From Telmatactis stephensoni (taxonomy: Eukaryota; Cnidaria; Anthozoa; Actiniaria; Isophelliidae): a stretch of 64,000 nt of DNA. Below the pieces are notes generated by a model. The model saw only the letters and a program-made list of their open reading frames with translations. It was not told the DNA's origin and made no database searches. Positions 46,401 through 56,800 of this stretch are shown one piece after another (within the stretch, counting starts at the first letter, position 1; every line of letters starts with the position of its first letter). The translations under genes were made by a program, and so were the position numbers. The stretch lies in assembly GCA_029948255.1 (NCBI GenBank), contig JALIZF010001838.1:718001-782000 (forward strand), written 5' to 3'.

Positions 46401-49400
46401 ATAGAATACACTCAGGTAAATGATTTTTGATTAAGTCCGAACATTCATACATGTACACGTATTTTGGCAAAGGACAGTAAATTATTTGATTTGAAAACAA
46501 TAGGAAAAAAACCATCAGAAAGGACACTTACACTGTAGGCCATTTTTAAGAGTACATATTCAGTTGTTTCTTTTGAAATAGTAAAGAATATACATGTATG
46601 CAATTATAATACTGTACCTTGATTTCATCATCTATTCCACCAGAGAATATCTGATCACTGGTATCATTAAAACATACTGATGTCACCTATGAACAAGAGA
46701 ACAAGTTACTCTACACCATTACATAAAAGACATTCACATAAAATTATGTCAACATGCATAAAAGACATTCACATATGTCAACATGCTGCAATGTATTTCA
46801 TATACAGTGTAATATGGGGCTAGTGACTGAGACCCCCCCCCCCCCCCTCTCAATGGGGTTGTAATGCTCACCAATCCATCTCTACATATATTTTATCAAA
46901 GGTACATGTAGGTTTTTAAGGGCCTTATTATATGAACCCATGCCAGCTGCCCTGGTTAAGTGGGCTGAGTTACATGCAGTTTACCGAGATCACAGCTTCT
47001 CTATAAAACACACAGGATTTGGTTGTTGGGATTATATGGGAAAGGAACCAGCCTGACCAAATCCAGCCCAGTCAACCAGGCCAGCTTAGTTCACATAAGG
47101 TTGTGGCTAGATGGGATCCTCGCAAACAAGGTTTGGTTAGGTTTAGGGTTAGTATTTGGGAAGACTTTGTAGAAATAAAGCCCTAAACTAGCCCTAAAAC
47201 TAACCAAACCTTGTTTGCGAGGATCCCATCTAGACATGACCTTCATATAATCAGCCCCTTAGTGTGGGTGGTGAACTGCTGCTGTTACCATGGTTACCCC
47301 CACAAGAGATTTGCAACAGCAAGACTAGCTCCTCATATTCACTACACGAAAGATCCCAAGCTCATCTCAGGAAAGATATTTATGACTGACTAACCTACTT
47401 ACTGTATTAGCTACTGTAGCATAAATCAAGGCACTTACTTGATAAATATTCTGAAATGTTTGTACAGCACCTCTTTTTCTGCTATCCCATAACTAGGAAG
47501 GTAGTATAAGGTAAAAGCAATATATGAATAAAGATAGCCTTTACATTGTTCTTTGACTACTTAATTTATATATTAGCAGATGTCATATGAGTGCAAAAAT
47601 GGCCTGGTCACTGCACAGTACAGTTATGGCAGGAATTTGGAATGTTTTAATGGACATTATGGAACTGACACAGTCACAGTATGGCATGGTAAGTTCCCGA
47701 CTCATATGAAAACCACTCTATTTTCTGTAGATTTGATATGACTGTGAAAACAGCGCCACATGGTCACAGCACGGTTATGGCAGAAATTTTGAATGTTTTG
47801 ACATAAATTTATGTTATATTATGTTATAATTTGGTTCAATTTTTATTTTCCTTTGTATCATACTCATTATCATACATTACTATACATGGTGCAGTCCATT
47901 TCACACTCAAACAAAATCTGCTCTATAAAGTCTTAACACCTTAGGTACCAATAGTCCCCTTCACAGTTCCCTGCGCCATCTTGAAAGGTAGCCGTGCCTT
48001 TGCATTGAAGCGAGACGAATGGTGAGCATGCAATGATAGATACTTTTTCTAACACCTAGAACAATTATTCACAGGTCTTTATCATTGCAAGCTCACTGTT
48101 CGTCTCGCTTCAATGCAAAGGCATGGCTACCTTTCAAGATGGCGCAGAGAACTGTGAAGTGGACTCTTCAATTTCCACAATTTAACCCACCTTAATGGTA
48201 CAGTCATCTGACCCACTGACAACATACTGTAATCCACGACGAGATGGACAACAAGAGTTTACAAAGGATGTGTGCCCTTTGAGTCTTTTCAATCTTGATC
48301 CAGTTTCATAGTCCCACAGTGCTACAGTTTTATCTGTCGATGCTGTAAATAAGGTACTACAAGAATACAAATAAAAGTGTTTAATAGATAAAACGTTACA
48401 TAATTATATTCAGGTAAAATAGAAAAATAGAGATAGATATAGAAATGTAGTCAGTTTTCACTACACCTTTTGCTGTTTGTTACCAGAAAATATATATATA
48501 AACATGTACATTTGCACTAAGCTTTTGATCAATAATAATAATAGCCTTTATTTGAAAAACAATTACAAACAGCAAAACGGGCCTGAATCACAACATCAAT
48601 TATTAGCATCATTGATGATACATTTAATTAACAGCATTCATTTTTGAGATTTGTAATTCATTAAAGACAAATGTTTACATAATTATATGCTGAAATATTA
48701 TATAAGATTATATTTCTAAGGTATATGATTATGTTTTTAAGATATTTTGTACAAGAACAGAAGATGAAGCTTACTTTCCATCAGTGGAGAAATGAACATC
48801 CATGATGGCACCACTGTGTCCTTTGAGAACTGCAAAGTTATTACAGTCTTCATAAACATTCCATAAATCTAGAAAGAAAGAAAAGCAATTTTGAATTATA
48901 CTATGCATGATATAAAGCTGGTTTCATATGAGTGTAAAAGGAATGGCATTGTGTCATGACTGTACGTGTCACTGATGTGTTGTCTAAAATCCTCAAAATT
49001 CCTACCATAACCTTATCGTGGCCTTGCCATCCATAAAACACAGTATTTCAATAAGAGAAAAAAACATTGGAGAGTATGTTTCTTATGAGATTGAAACAGA
49101 CACTCTCCACCCCACCCCACCATTCATAGAACTTGAATATAAAAAGAAAGACAAAGAGATTTATCATTGTTGTTTACTTTGGATATTTCAGTTGTCATCC
49201 AGTAACCATCAGCAGTTTAATAGTTGATGGTTATACAATGACAATCAAAATATCCCAAGTAAACATAAATAAGTAAATTATATATAATACTTACAAACAA
49301 GTCTATCAAATCCTACAGAAGCTAAAGTTTCTCCTGATGGATGAAACCTGGCTGAATAGATTTCTCCCTGTTGAAACAAAATGTCCTTTTAGAAATTGTA

Positions 49401-49981
49401 TGTGCAGTTCACACACTAACTTTTCTACAAGGAGTACTATCAAAAGAGATAAATGAAATGGACTTAGAACAGACAAGAAGCGGCTGTTGTAGACTAGAGA
49501 TGGTCAACAAGAGTAAAGGTATAAATGTAATAGTGACTGGTTTACATGTAACAACAAAAACACGACATTAGAGCGTGGTCAGAAGAGTAAGGAACTTAAC
49601 AGTAATTTTAAAATTTATAAACTTACAACAACGAGGTTTATATGTTATTTTACTTATATAAAGTGTAGATGCTTACCTCTTGTCCCGTTAAGAGCATAAT
49701 AGGTGCTTCTAGAGACGATGTCCTCTGTGGTAACTGTAAAACAACCAAAACTTATACATGTACTGTATCTCAATTTTGACAAAATTAATGTTTCGACACG
49801 TGTTGGAAGATGCTATCATTTGCTACAAGAAATACAACAACTTACGACCCCAAAATGTACCTACCGCTTGAAGAGCATTTCCTCTGTCAGACACAGCTAA
49901 CTGGTTTTGTTTTGGCCTCTTTCCTTGGGGCATAAGTGCCAAAGCAGTTTCGGTATTTTCTAACCTTCTTTTCGACGCCAT
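43406..49981 (-). CDS. SNRNP40: U5 snRNP 40 kDa protein, WD40 repeat splicing factor (350 aa)
   Basis: Twelve coding exons on the minus strand: 49981-49865, 49733-49677, 49367-49295, 48868-48775, 48356-48191, 47492-47439, 46686-46618, 45828-45708, 45133-45051, 44659-44598, 44074-43971, 43458-43406 (TAA). They total 1053 bp in one frame with consensus splice sites. The protein has a short basic N-terminus (KRPK) and seven WD40 repeats, with hallmark blades such as LWNVYEDCNNFAVLKGHSGA, STDKTVALWDYETG, SGSDDCTIK, VWDLRKNDILYKMSGHTD and CVYVWDTNSRRILYKLPGH, ending SDKKLYLGEL. Order, length (human protein 357 aa) and sequence identify SNRNP40, a beta-propeller partner of PRP8 in the U5 and U4/U6.U5 snRNPs in the nucleus. 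All repeats look intact. Introns are packed with foldback repeats and one contains an exact 209 bp duplication. An NRF1-type motif lies just upstream of the start codon. Confidence 0.97.
43585..43735. mobile_element. Foldback element in last SNRNP40 intron
   Basis: GTAAGTACTTGGTGTATGTAACACCAA pairs with TTGGTGTTGCATACAGTTACTGTACACCAAGTACTTAC. Confidence 0.75.
44142..44313. mobile_element. hAT-like MITE
   Basis: Ends TCAGAGGCGGATCCAGGA / ..TAAATCCACCCCTGA and repeated TCAGGAGGGGGTGC units inside. The CAGGGGCGGATCCA type end is typical of small hAT-related elements. SNRNP40 intron 10. Confidence 0.6.
45405..45567. mobile_element. Family-A MITE, 163 bp, copy 2
   Basis: GAGGCTTTGCACCATCACGTGATGGCAGCCATGACAGGAGGC and long complement. 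Same length as 15638-15800 and about nine-tenths identical by eye. SNRNP40 intron 8. Confidence 0.88.
45961..46381 (+). repeat. Exact 209-bp tandem duplication in SNRNP40 intron 7
   Basis: 45961-46169 and 46173-46381 are identical as far as I can compare, separated by 3 bp. Either a very young duplication or an assembly artefact. Confidence 0.95.
46830..46850. repeat. Poly-C run
   Basis: About 15 C followed by TCTC in SNRNP40 intron 6. Similar runs are at 2088, 34783 and 43913. Confidence 0.9.
47102..47237. mobile_element. Hairpin element, 136 bp
   Basis: GGCTAGATGGGATCCTCGCAAACAAGGTTTGGTTAG pairs with CTAACCAAACCTTGTTTGCGAGGATCCCATCTAGAC. SNRNP40 intron 6. Confidence 0.88.
47577..47719. 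mobile_element. Family-B MITE, diverged
   Basis: AGGAATTTGGAATGTTTTAATGGACAT..GACACAGTCAC core with CTCATATGAAAACCACTCTA end, related to 14333-14481. SNRNP40 intron 5. Confidence 0.65.
47723..47928. mobile_element. Family-B MITE with internal insertion
   Basis: Ends TGTAGATTTGATATGACTGTGAAAAC / TTTCACACTCAAACAAAATCTGCTCTA. The core is interrupted after GAATGTTTTGACAT by about 60 bp of AT-rich sequence. Adjacent to 47577-47719. Confidence 0.65.
47957..48168. mobile_element. Foldback element, 212 bp
   Basis: CCTTCACAGTTCCCTGCGCCATCTTGAAAGGTAGCCGTGCCTTTGCATTGAAGCGAGACGAA and complement, ending 20 bp before the edge of SNRNP40 exon 5 on the donor side. Confidence 0.88.
48525..48620 (-). mobile_element. 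3' end of a retroelement with (TTA)n tail
   Basis: On the minus strand: CAGGCCCGTTTTGCTG..TTTTTCAAATAAAGGCTATTATTATTATT, a polyadenylation-like motif before a simple tail. A second tail of this kind (CAAATAAAGTCTTATTATTATTATTAT) is at 56572-56602 on the same strand. Confidence 0.4.
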
Positions 49982-49994
49982 TTTGAAATGTATG

Positions 49995-50016
49995 TAATTG
50001 TGCGCATGCGCATGCT
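49995..50016. promoter_or_regulatory. SNRNP40: NRF1-type palindrome at SNRNP40 start
   Basis: TGCGCATGCGCA at 50001-50012 matches the palindromic NRF1 consensus. It lies about 20 bp upstream of the SNRNP40 ATG (minus strand). NRF1 sites near starts are typical of housekeeping genes. Function here is inferred. Confidence 0.5.
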
Positions 50017-50039
50017 TCAAAGTAACCACTGACCAATAT

Positions 50040-50620
50040 GTCCGACGTCACGCTTACCTTCACCTAGCCACAGGAAGCCCAAGGCTAGCTGAGAGTACGT
50101 TCCCCGATCAATACATGTATTTTTGTTTATATCTTATATGTTGTACTTGATGATACAAATCTCCCCGTCCGCCACCCCCTTCACGGCTGTACATCGAGCC
50201 TCATAGAAGGGCAGTTCAGCTAACGCCGCTAAAAGCAGCAGAGCTCAGACATGAAGAGATCAGAGACGAACGTGACTTGCTAGGTACCCTTTTTAACTCG
50301 TGGATATGCGAAGCATAGAAAGGAGTTATTGTGGGGACTCGGTGTCACTCGCTCACTCAGACGTTAGCAGATAGCCGTTAGAGTCTGGGTACGAGACTGT
50401 TTCCGCTCGACTCCGCTCGCCTGCAGTCGATAACCACGGACTTTGTGCATCGCTATTAATATAAGCGACAAAAATCTCTTTAAGTGCAACATCAAAGTAA
50501 TCCAAGCTTTTAGTGTTCGTACTCTATTATCACAAGCCAGTCAAAGTAGATAAGTTAAACAAACGAAAACATTTTGAAAGCAGTCTGCAGTCGTCGGTCG
50601 CCGGCGCCGTGAACTGAAGG
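50040..50620. other. Region upstream of SNRNP40, no gene seen
   Basis: No exon recognised. Holds a CACAGGAAGCCCAAGGCTAG motif shared with other foldbacks and short GC-richer stretches. Probably contains the rest of the SNRNP40 promoter. Confidence 0.4.
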
Positions 50621-51400
50621 CCTCGAGTCCGCTAGCCGAAAACAGCAACAAAAAGGCGTATTGAGTTAGTTTATTGGCTTAGTGTTTTGTAAAGTAATTT
50701 CTTTTATATTTATAGCGGCATTTTGCTACAGAGCACAGAGAGAAGCATTTTTGCATTTGTTTTGTAAAACCACACTCTGACAATAAATATACAAAATTCA
50801 CCAGACGAAACCAAACAACTTCTGGATGGTCCAGTGGATATGGCCATTGGCTCTCCGAAGCGAAAGGTCCGGGTTCAAATCCCGGCACAGCGGTGAATTT
50901 TTTTTTCACTTTTTTTTTCTTTTTGACAGATTTTTTTTCTTTTATAGCTAATGACTCTTTCTTAGCTAAAGAAATTATTGATTTATTGACACAGAAAGCC
51001 CATATAAAAAAGAGGAGCGGCGAAGGAGGGCCCAGCGTCTGGACTATGAAGGCCATCGAGTCCGCTAGCCGAAAACAGCAACAAAAAGGCGTATTGAGTT
51101 AGTTTATTGGCTTACTTAGTGTTTTATGAAGCAATTTCTTTTATATTTATAGCGACCGGTTTTGCTACAGAGAGAAGCATTTTTGCATTTGTTTTGTTTG
51201 TAACCACACATTGAATAAATACACCAAATTTACTAGTCGAAGACATGCAACTTCTGGATGGTCAAACGAAAGGTCCGAAGTTCGAGTCTCGGCCAGGCGG
51301 TGGTCAATTTTTTTTCACTTTTTTATTCTTTTTGACACATTTTTTTTCTTCTTTTATAGCTAAAGACTCTTTTTCGCTAAAGAAATTATTGATTTATTGA
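50621..51400 (+). repeat. Tandem pair of about 370-bp units with tRNA-like segment
   Basis: Unit 1 is 50621-50990, unit 2 51053-51400. Both start CGAGTCCGCTAGCCGAAAACAGCAACAAAAAGGCGTATTGAG and end TAGCTAAAGAAATTATTGATTTATTG. Each carries CAACTTCTGGATGGTC..GAAAGGTCCG.GTTC, followed by a T-rich run. Unit 2 has lost about 25 bp of the tRNA-like part. Confidence 0.88.
50818..50893 (+). mobile_element. tRNA-like sequence (SINE head or tRNA pseudogene)
   Basis: ATGGTCCAGTGGATA (A box) and GGTCCGGGTTCAAATCCCGGC (B box with a good T-arm), followed by a T run like a pol III terminator. The anticodon stem has mismatches, so a functional tRNA is unlikely. Confidence 0.5.
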
Positions 51401-51838
51401 AATTTTTGTCTTCAAATGAAAACTCGTTATTTTACTAAAATGTTTTGCTTGGGCTTCCTGTGGTCATTTCGGTCAATCCACGACATTATTTCAAGTTATA
51501 TGATAGAGTGAAGCAGTTTGCAGTGTACGCAGTGGGACATTACTTTTATTAGGTACATATCTATTCACGATCGATATATCCACGAGTTAGCCATAGGGGC
51601 CTTTGATTGTACAAAGTGGCTGAATCTCTAGTCGTGAAGGGACTCGATCTAGTTTTAGTATAAAAATCCAGATACAAAGAGTTTTAGCATCTAGTATTTT
51701 TATTATCAGACGTTGCAAAAGAGAATTGTCTAGTGTGTGTACGGAGCAAAAAACAAGTTTTACCTCACTGTATATATTTTGGGTGGGGATGCTCATCGTA
51801 CCTTTTGGAGGTCAGAATCATGCATGCATGCTTGTGCG

Positions 51839-52176
51839 CATTAGGCCTACTCCGGGCCCTAAAGCCGTCCCCTTAAGTCGCAAAAAGTCGCTTTAAATCG
51901 CACAAATTCGCCTTCAGTTCCATCGACTTTTTGGCCAGTTTTTGCTTAAACAGTATTCATGACTCATTTACGTCTACGGAACTTTCGACCCCTAGGCCTA
52001 CTTCGGCCCTCAATTAAAGTCGCCTTAAGTCACACCAAGTCGCCTTAAAACGCACAAAGTCGCCCTAAGTCCAATCGATTTTTTGGCCAGTTTTTGCTTG
52101 AATTGCCTAAAGTCGCCCTAAATCACCTTAAGCTGCCCAAAGTTACGGCCACTTTAGGGCCCAGACAGTAGGCCTA
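51839..52176. mobile_element. Family-D foldback element, copy 1
   Basis: Ends TTAGGCCTACTCCGGGCCCTAAAG / CTTTAGGGCCCAGACAGTAGGCCTA. The body has repeated AAGTCGCCTTAA units and a second inner GGCCTACTTCGGCCCT. Related to 62175-62336. Confidence 0.78.
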
Positions 52177-52616
52177 CTCATTAATGCAGCCTACTCTATT
52201 ACTGTTAACCCCAGCATGCTTGTACTCATTAATGCAGCCTACTATATTACTGTCTAAATCAAAGGTGGTAACCGAAAGGGTCCTCGTTCGTTAGTTTCTA
52301 CCACAAGGTTTGGTGTTAATTTTTATCCTACAATTTACCCCAGCATGATTGTACTCATTAATGCAGCCTACTATATTACTATTTAAACCAAATATCGCGA
52401 AAAACGTACATGACTAGACAGATTAGCTTTCGTATTAACAGCGAGAGAAGTTTAGTTCCCATCAGATCCTATTAGTTACACCTCGTGCTACCGGCTCACC
52501 AGTCAGCTGGCCACGGTCGAGGTGTGGTTCTTTATTTTCTATTTTGCGTTTACTACGCGTGCAGCTTGGCTAGTATAAAGAAAATCGTTCGTCCTTTGGT
52601 TGGTGAGTTTGTTTGT

Positions 52617-52682
52617 TTGCTATAGTTTGTTTGTTCGTTCGTTCGTTGATTAGTTATTTAATTTATTTGTTTATTTAGTTAC

Positions 52683-52737
<55 letters not shown>

Positions 52738-52765
52738 GGTACTTAGTTGTTTAATTCTTAGTTAA

Positions 52766-52824
<59 letters not shown>

Positions 52825-52850
52825 GTTTGTTTGTTTGTTATTGTTGTTAA
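52617..52850. repeat. (GTTA)n/(GTTT)n microsatellite
   Basis: Two long GTTA arrays separated by a short unlike segment, ending in GTTT units. Confidence 0.95.
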
Positions 52851-52859
52851 TTTGTTAAA

Positions 52860-53171
52860 GGGTTTACCCACCCTTTATTTATCATTCCCAATATATGGAT
52901 CGAACCACAGACGCTGATGAGAAGTGGCTGCCGTGACGTAACATAGCAATGCTTTGGGGGCCAGGGCTATATCCTACACTGATAAGGAAATCAAATGCAT
53001 GCACGTCACTTGTAGCCTTTACTCGGAAACTGAAAAAAGATCTTATTACTAACTACTAAAAAAATCTAATATATTATGATATATATCTTAAAACTTTACA
53101 GTTGTAAAAAATACTACACAAAATAATGTAAAACAAAATTTTCGTTGCTACTGTATGAAACAGTTTAAGAA
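52860..53171. other. Short gap, no gene seen
   Basis: AT-rich sequence without recognisable exon or repeat family. Confidence 0.4.
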
Positions 53172-53326
53172 AACTGTACTGTGGCTAGCCTCCTTCGCAG
53201 GCAACTCCTTTTATCTCTTGGGATTCCTGGGCTTCCTGTTGCCTCACAGGAAGCCCAACAGCGGCTTTTTTTCCCGAAAACAATGCAGTGTTAATTGCCT
53301 GCGGAGGAGGCTATACTGTGGCATCT
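53172..53326. mobile_element. Foldback element, 155 bp
   Basis: TACTGTGGCTAGCCTCCTTCGCAGGCAA pairs with TTGCCTGCGGAGGAGGCTATACTGTGG. The inner CTGGGCTTCCTGTTG / CAGGAAGCCCA also pairs. Confidence 0.8.
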
Positions 53327-53829
53327 TTAAAAATATATTTCAGTGAACGAAGTGATTTGATAATCTTGATAAAGATTTTGTCAGATATCGATTTCCTCGC
53401 CATTTTAGCCTATATAAAATTTATACTACTAAACTAAAATATCAATGTATATATACCTAAAATTGTTAAACAAACAAACAAACAAACAAACTTTATATAT
53501 TTTATAAACAGAAACCGAAATGTACAGCTTGGGCTACCTGTGGTTTACCGATTGAATCTTTGGAAATGTGCCTTTTTGGTTTGTGAAAAGGTGAAACGGT
53601 TTGTGAAAGGTGAAACATAGAGACTTCTAATTTCCGAGGAATATCCAAAGATTTATCTACAAGCATTTCCCCCAGTAGGTATTTTCTCCAGCGCTGTATG
53701 CGTACTGATAGGAGCACCAGTGATAATACGGCCATGCAGTGCCAGCGTTACTGCACTGATAGTAAACTTTGCTTGCATATTTAAATGGAATATGGCAGCA
53801 ACGACCATTCGTGGTTTTCAATTTACAAT

Positions 53830-56800
53830 CTATTTAGGGCAAACAAACAAGGGTTTAGCTATTGGAACACTAATAGAACAATATGCCAAGGGACTGGTAA
53901 AAAACGGTTTCTTACCGTAATTAGGAGGTCTTAGCATCATCTTTACGCTCTTAACATTCTCTAGGCTATTCTTCCATGACTTCCAGACGATGCCTTCTTG
54001 GCTTGAAACCTGTCCAAGATATGCTCCATTGGGACTTGCTCCATTCTCGATGCAGTTCTTGTACCAAAATCCTCCACGGTGAACAGTAGCACAATTTGAA
54101 CTAGTGTTCTGATCGTTGTCATTATCACTTGTTGTAAATTGGCACAAATTATGAGCCGACAAAGCATTCGAATCGGTACCAGCATAGAGCCCTTTGATGC
54201 TCAACACGTATTTTTGGAGCTCAGTACCGACAGTGAAGACAGAGTTCTCAGCAAAAACTTTGTTACCCGACCAATCCTCAACATCAATTCTCAACGTACT
54301 GTAGGAAGCTTTTGTTAAACGATGAAGAAATTCGTTCCCCAGCCAAAATTCGCCATTCAAGTCTCCAAAACCGGTTTTATAGTCGTTCCATAGGCGTTCA
54401 AAGGAAACAGCTCCGTTAATTCGTCTTTGAAAGACTGTCCATCCTCCACCTTTGGTTGTCATATCACAGGAAACATTAAAAGCAGGGTAGTTATAGTCGG
54501 GCTGAATAAGATATTTGCCGCTTGGTAACGATGGCTTTGCAGTATGAAATTTAGAACAATCTCGAAAAGCTGTAATAAAAGTGGAAGCTATTAGAGTCGT
54601 TTTCGTATGAGTAGGAAACTTACCGCGCCGTACCGTGACCGTGTCAGTGCCGTAATGTCTATAAAAACATTCGAAATTCATGCCGTAACCGTATCGTATC
54701 GTAACCGTACAGTGTTCCCACTCATACGAAAACGACTCTATCTGTCTGTTTCCCAAGTGTAGTTGGTCAAAATCCAAAAGGGTACTTAATTTCCTATATA
54801 AACTATGTAGCTATGCGCGGGTTAAGGGTAATATATTTTCTAATTCAGCGTTCGGTCAGTCAAAACAGAAGGTATATTAGACTTTGATGATATTGGTCTT
54901 AAATAGGGAAGACGTTTTAGCGAAAACTGACAGTTTGGCCGGATACTGAAATAGGATAGGAAAAAATCAAATTTTCTGCTATAAAATAAGCTAAGGGTTT
55001 CGTCCAGCTCGTAACGCGCCCCAAATGTTCGGAGAATATCCCTTCCCAGGGTCCAAACATCTATGATCTGAAGTACATTACCGACTTTTTCACACATGGA
55101 ACCTGTAAATCCCAAAACGCAGTTGCAGGAGAAGGTTGTTAGTGAAGTAGCACGACATGTAGCACCGTTCTTGCATGGCATACTGGTACAAGTATCTATC
55201 AACAAAGAAGAGTTGCATCTTAAGGCATGAACACACGATACAACATTTTGCAACATTTCGCGCAACACAGATCGAGTTGCACCATGTATACATACACCCC
55301 AGCAATCTTGCGCGCAACGCTGTAGAAAGAGTTGCAAAAATAGAAATCGATCTTTCAGCTGAAAATACTGAGTGTAATTTACTGTTGCATGGTGGACAGT
55401 ACACGGTGCAATTCTGTATTGCGCGCTATGTTGCAGTAAAAGTTGTATTGTGTGTTCGGGAGCCATTAATAGAACACTTGCTATTAGCAATTTCGACGTC
55501 TTCTGTGCATCTATTAGAGTACAAACCCACGAATAATGCATGGATTCTATTTGTTTCATATAATATTCACTGAAACATTTCAACCAATCAGTGCACGCGT
55601 AAGATTTAATGACGTCATATATGCGTGTGTACTGTAATCACACAAGGGTCTCGACCAATCAGAACACAAGTAATATACCAATTATTACATAAATATGCGT
55701 CATCTCATATCCCGTTTTCGCGCAGTGTCGCAGTGCTATAGAGTCGTTTTCGTATGAGTGGGAAACTTACCGCACCGTACCGTGACCGTGTCAGTACCGT
55801 AATGTCTATAAAAACATTCGAAATTCATACCGTAACCGTATCGTATCGTAACCGTACAGTGTTCCCACTCATACGAAAACGACAAAGATAAAGCACAGAA
55901 ATTCTTTTACCTGTTTGACAAAATAGTCCTGTAAAAAATAAAGGACAAGTACATCGGAAAGTAGCTGGAGTTGGTTGACTGCATACCCCACCGTTCTGAC
56001 ATGGATTACTTGAACACGGTGGTGTATCTAAAACACAAGGAGTAGGGAATTAATTCACATTCATCTTCGAGATTTAGGATTCTTGGTTCATTTATGTGGT
56101 TGGTTGGTGTTTGGTAGGCTTGTTGGTCAATATATTGGGTGCTGAACACTGATTGGCTATACGTGGATGATAGACGGTTACCATAAGGTCAAGCAGCAAG
56201 GATGGCACAGTTGGTTAGTGCGCATGCGCGGCCTCCTATGCAAGAGGTACGTCCGAGTTCGATACACAGTGACCTCACATCCTTGTCTCGTTCCCAGGGC
56301 CTTCTCTTCTCGCTTTTTTTAGAATTCCCTGGGAACGAGGTTGGTTGTTTGCTTGCTTGCTTGCTTGCTTGCTAAGTATATACTATAATTTCCTATTATA
56401 ATAAAATTAACTTACAAAGTTCACAATTTCTGCCGGACACCCATGGTTTACAAATGCAGTTGTAGTCGTCATTCTGGTAGTCAGGGAGACATGTTCCATT
56501 GTTTTGACATATGGAAGGATCCATACATTTGTTCTGTGGAGAATCGGCATTATTCAAAAGAGCGACTCTGATAATAATAATAATAAGACTTTATTTGTGA
56601 TAAACATCGGTCAAAATTCAATGGCAACCAATCGTTCCGAATGTAAAAATAATCAACAAAAAACGTTAAGAACTACTCGCCTAAAGTTCTGCATTTTTAT
56701 TAAATTATGGTCGAGAAATTTTGGCTAGTAACAAGAACGTTAGGGTTGAGTAGATGACGTCATCTTAGTTTCCAGGGCTTTAACTCGCTTCCATTTTGAC

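Noticed and set aside
50818..50893. Functional tRNA gene
   Set aside because: A and B boxes are present but the anticodon stem is mismatched and the unit is duplicated with a deletion, so a SINE head or pseudogene is more likely.
55175..55583. Open frames on both strands around the EGF3 exon
   Set aside because: Only 55082-55195 (minus) is coding; the rest is a foldback element and intron.
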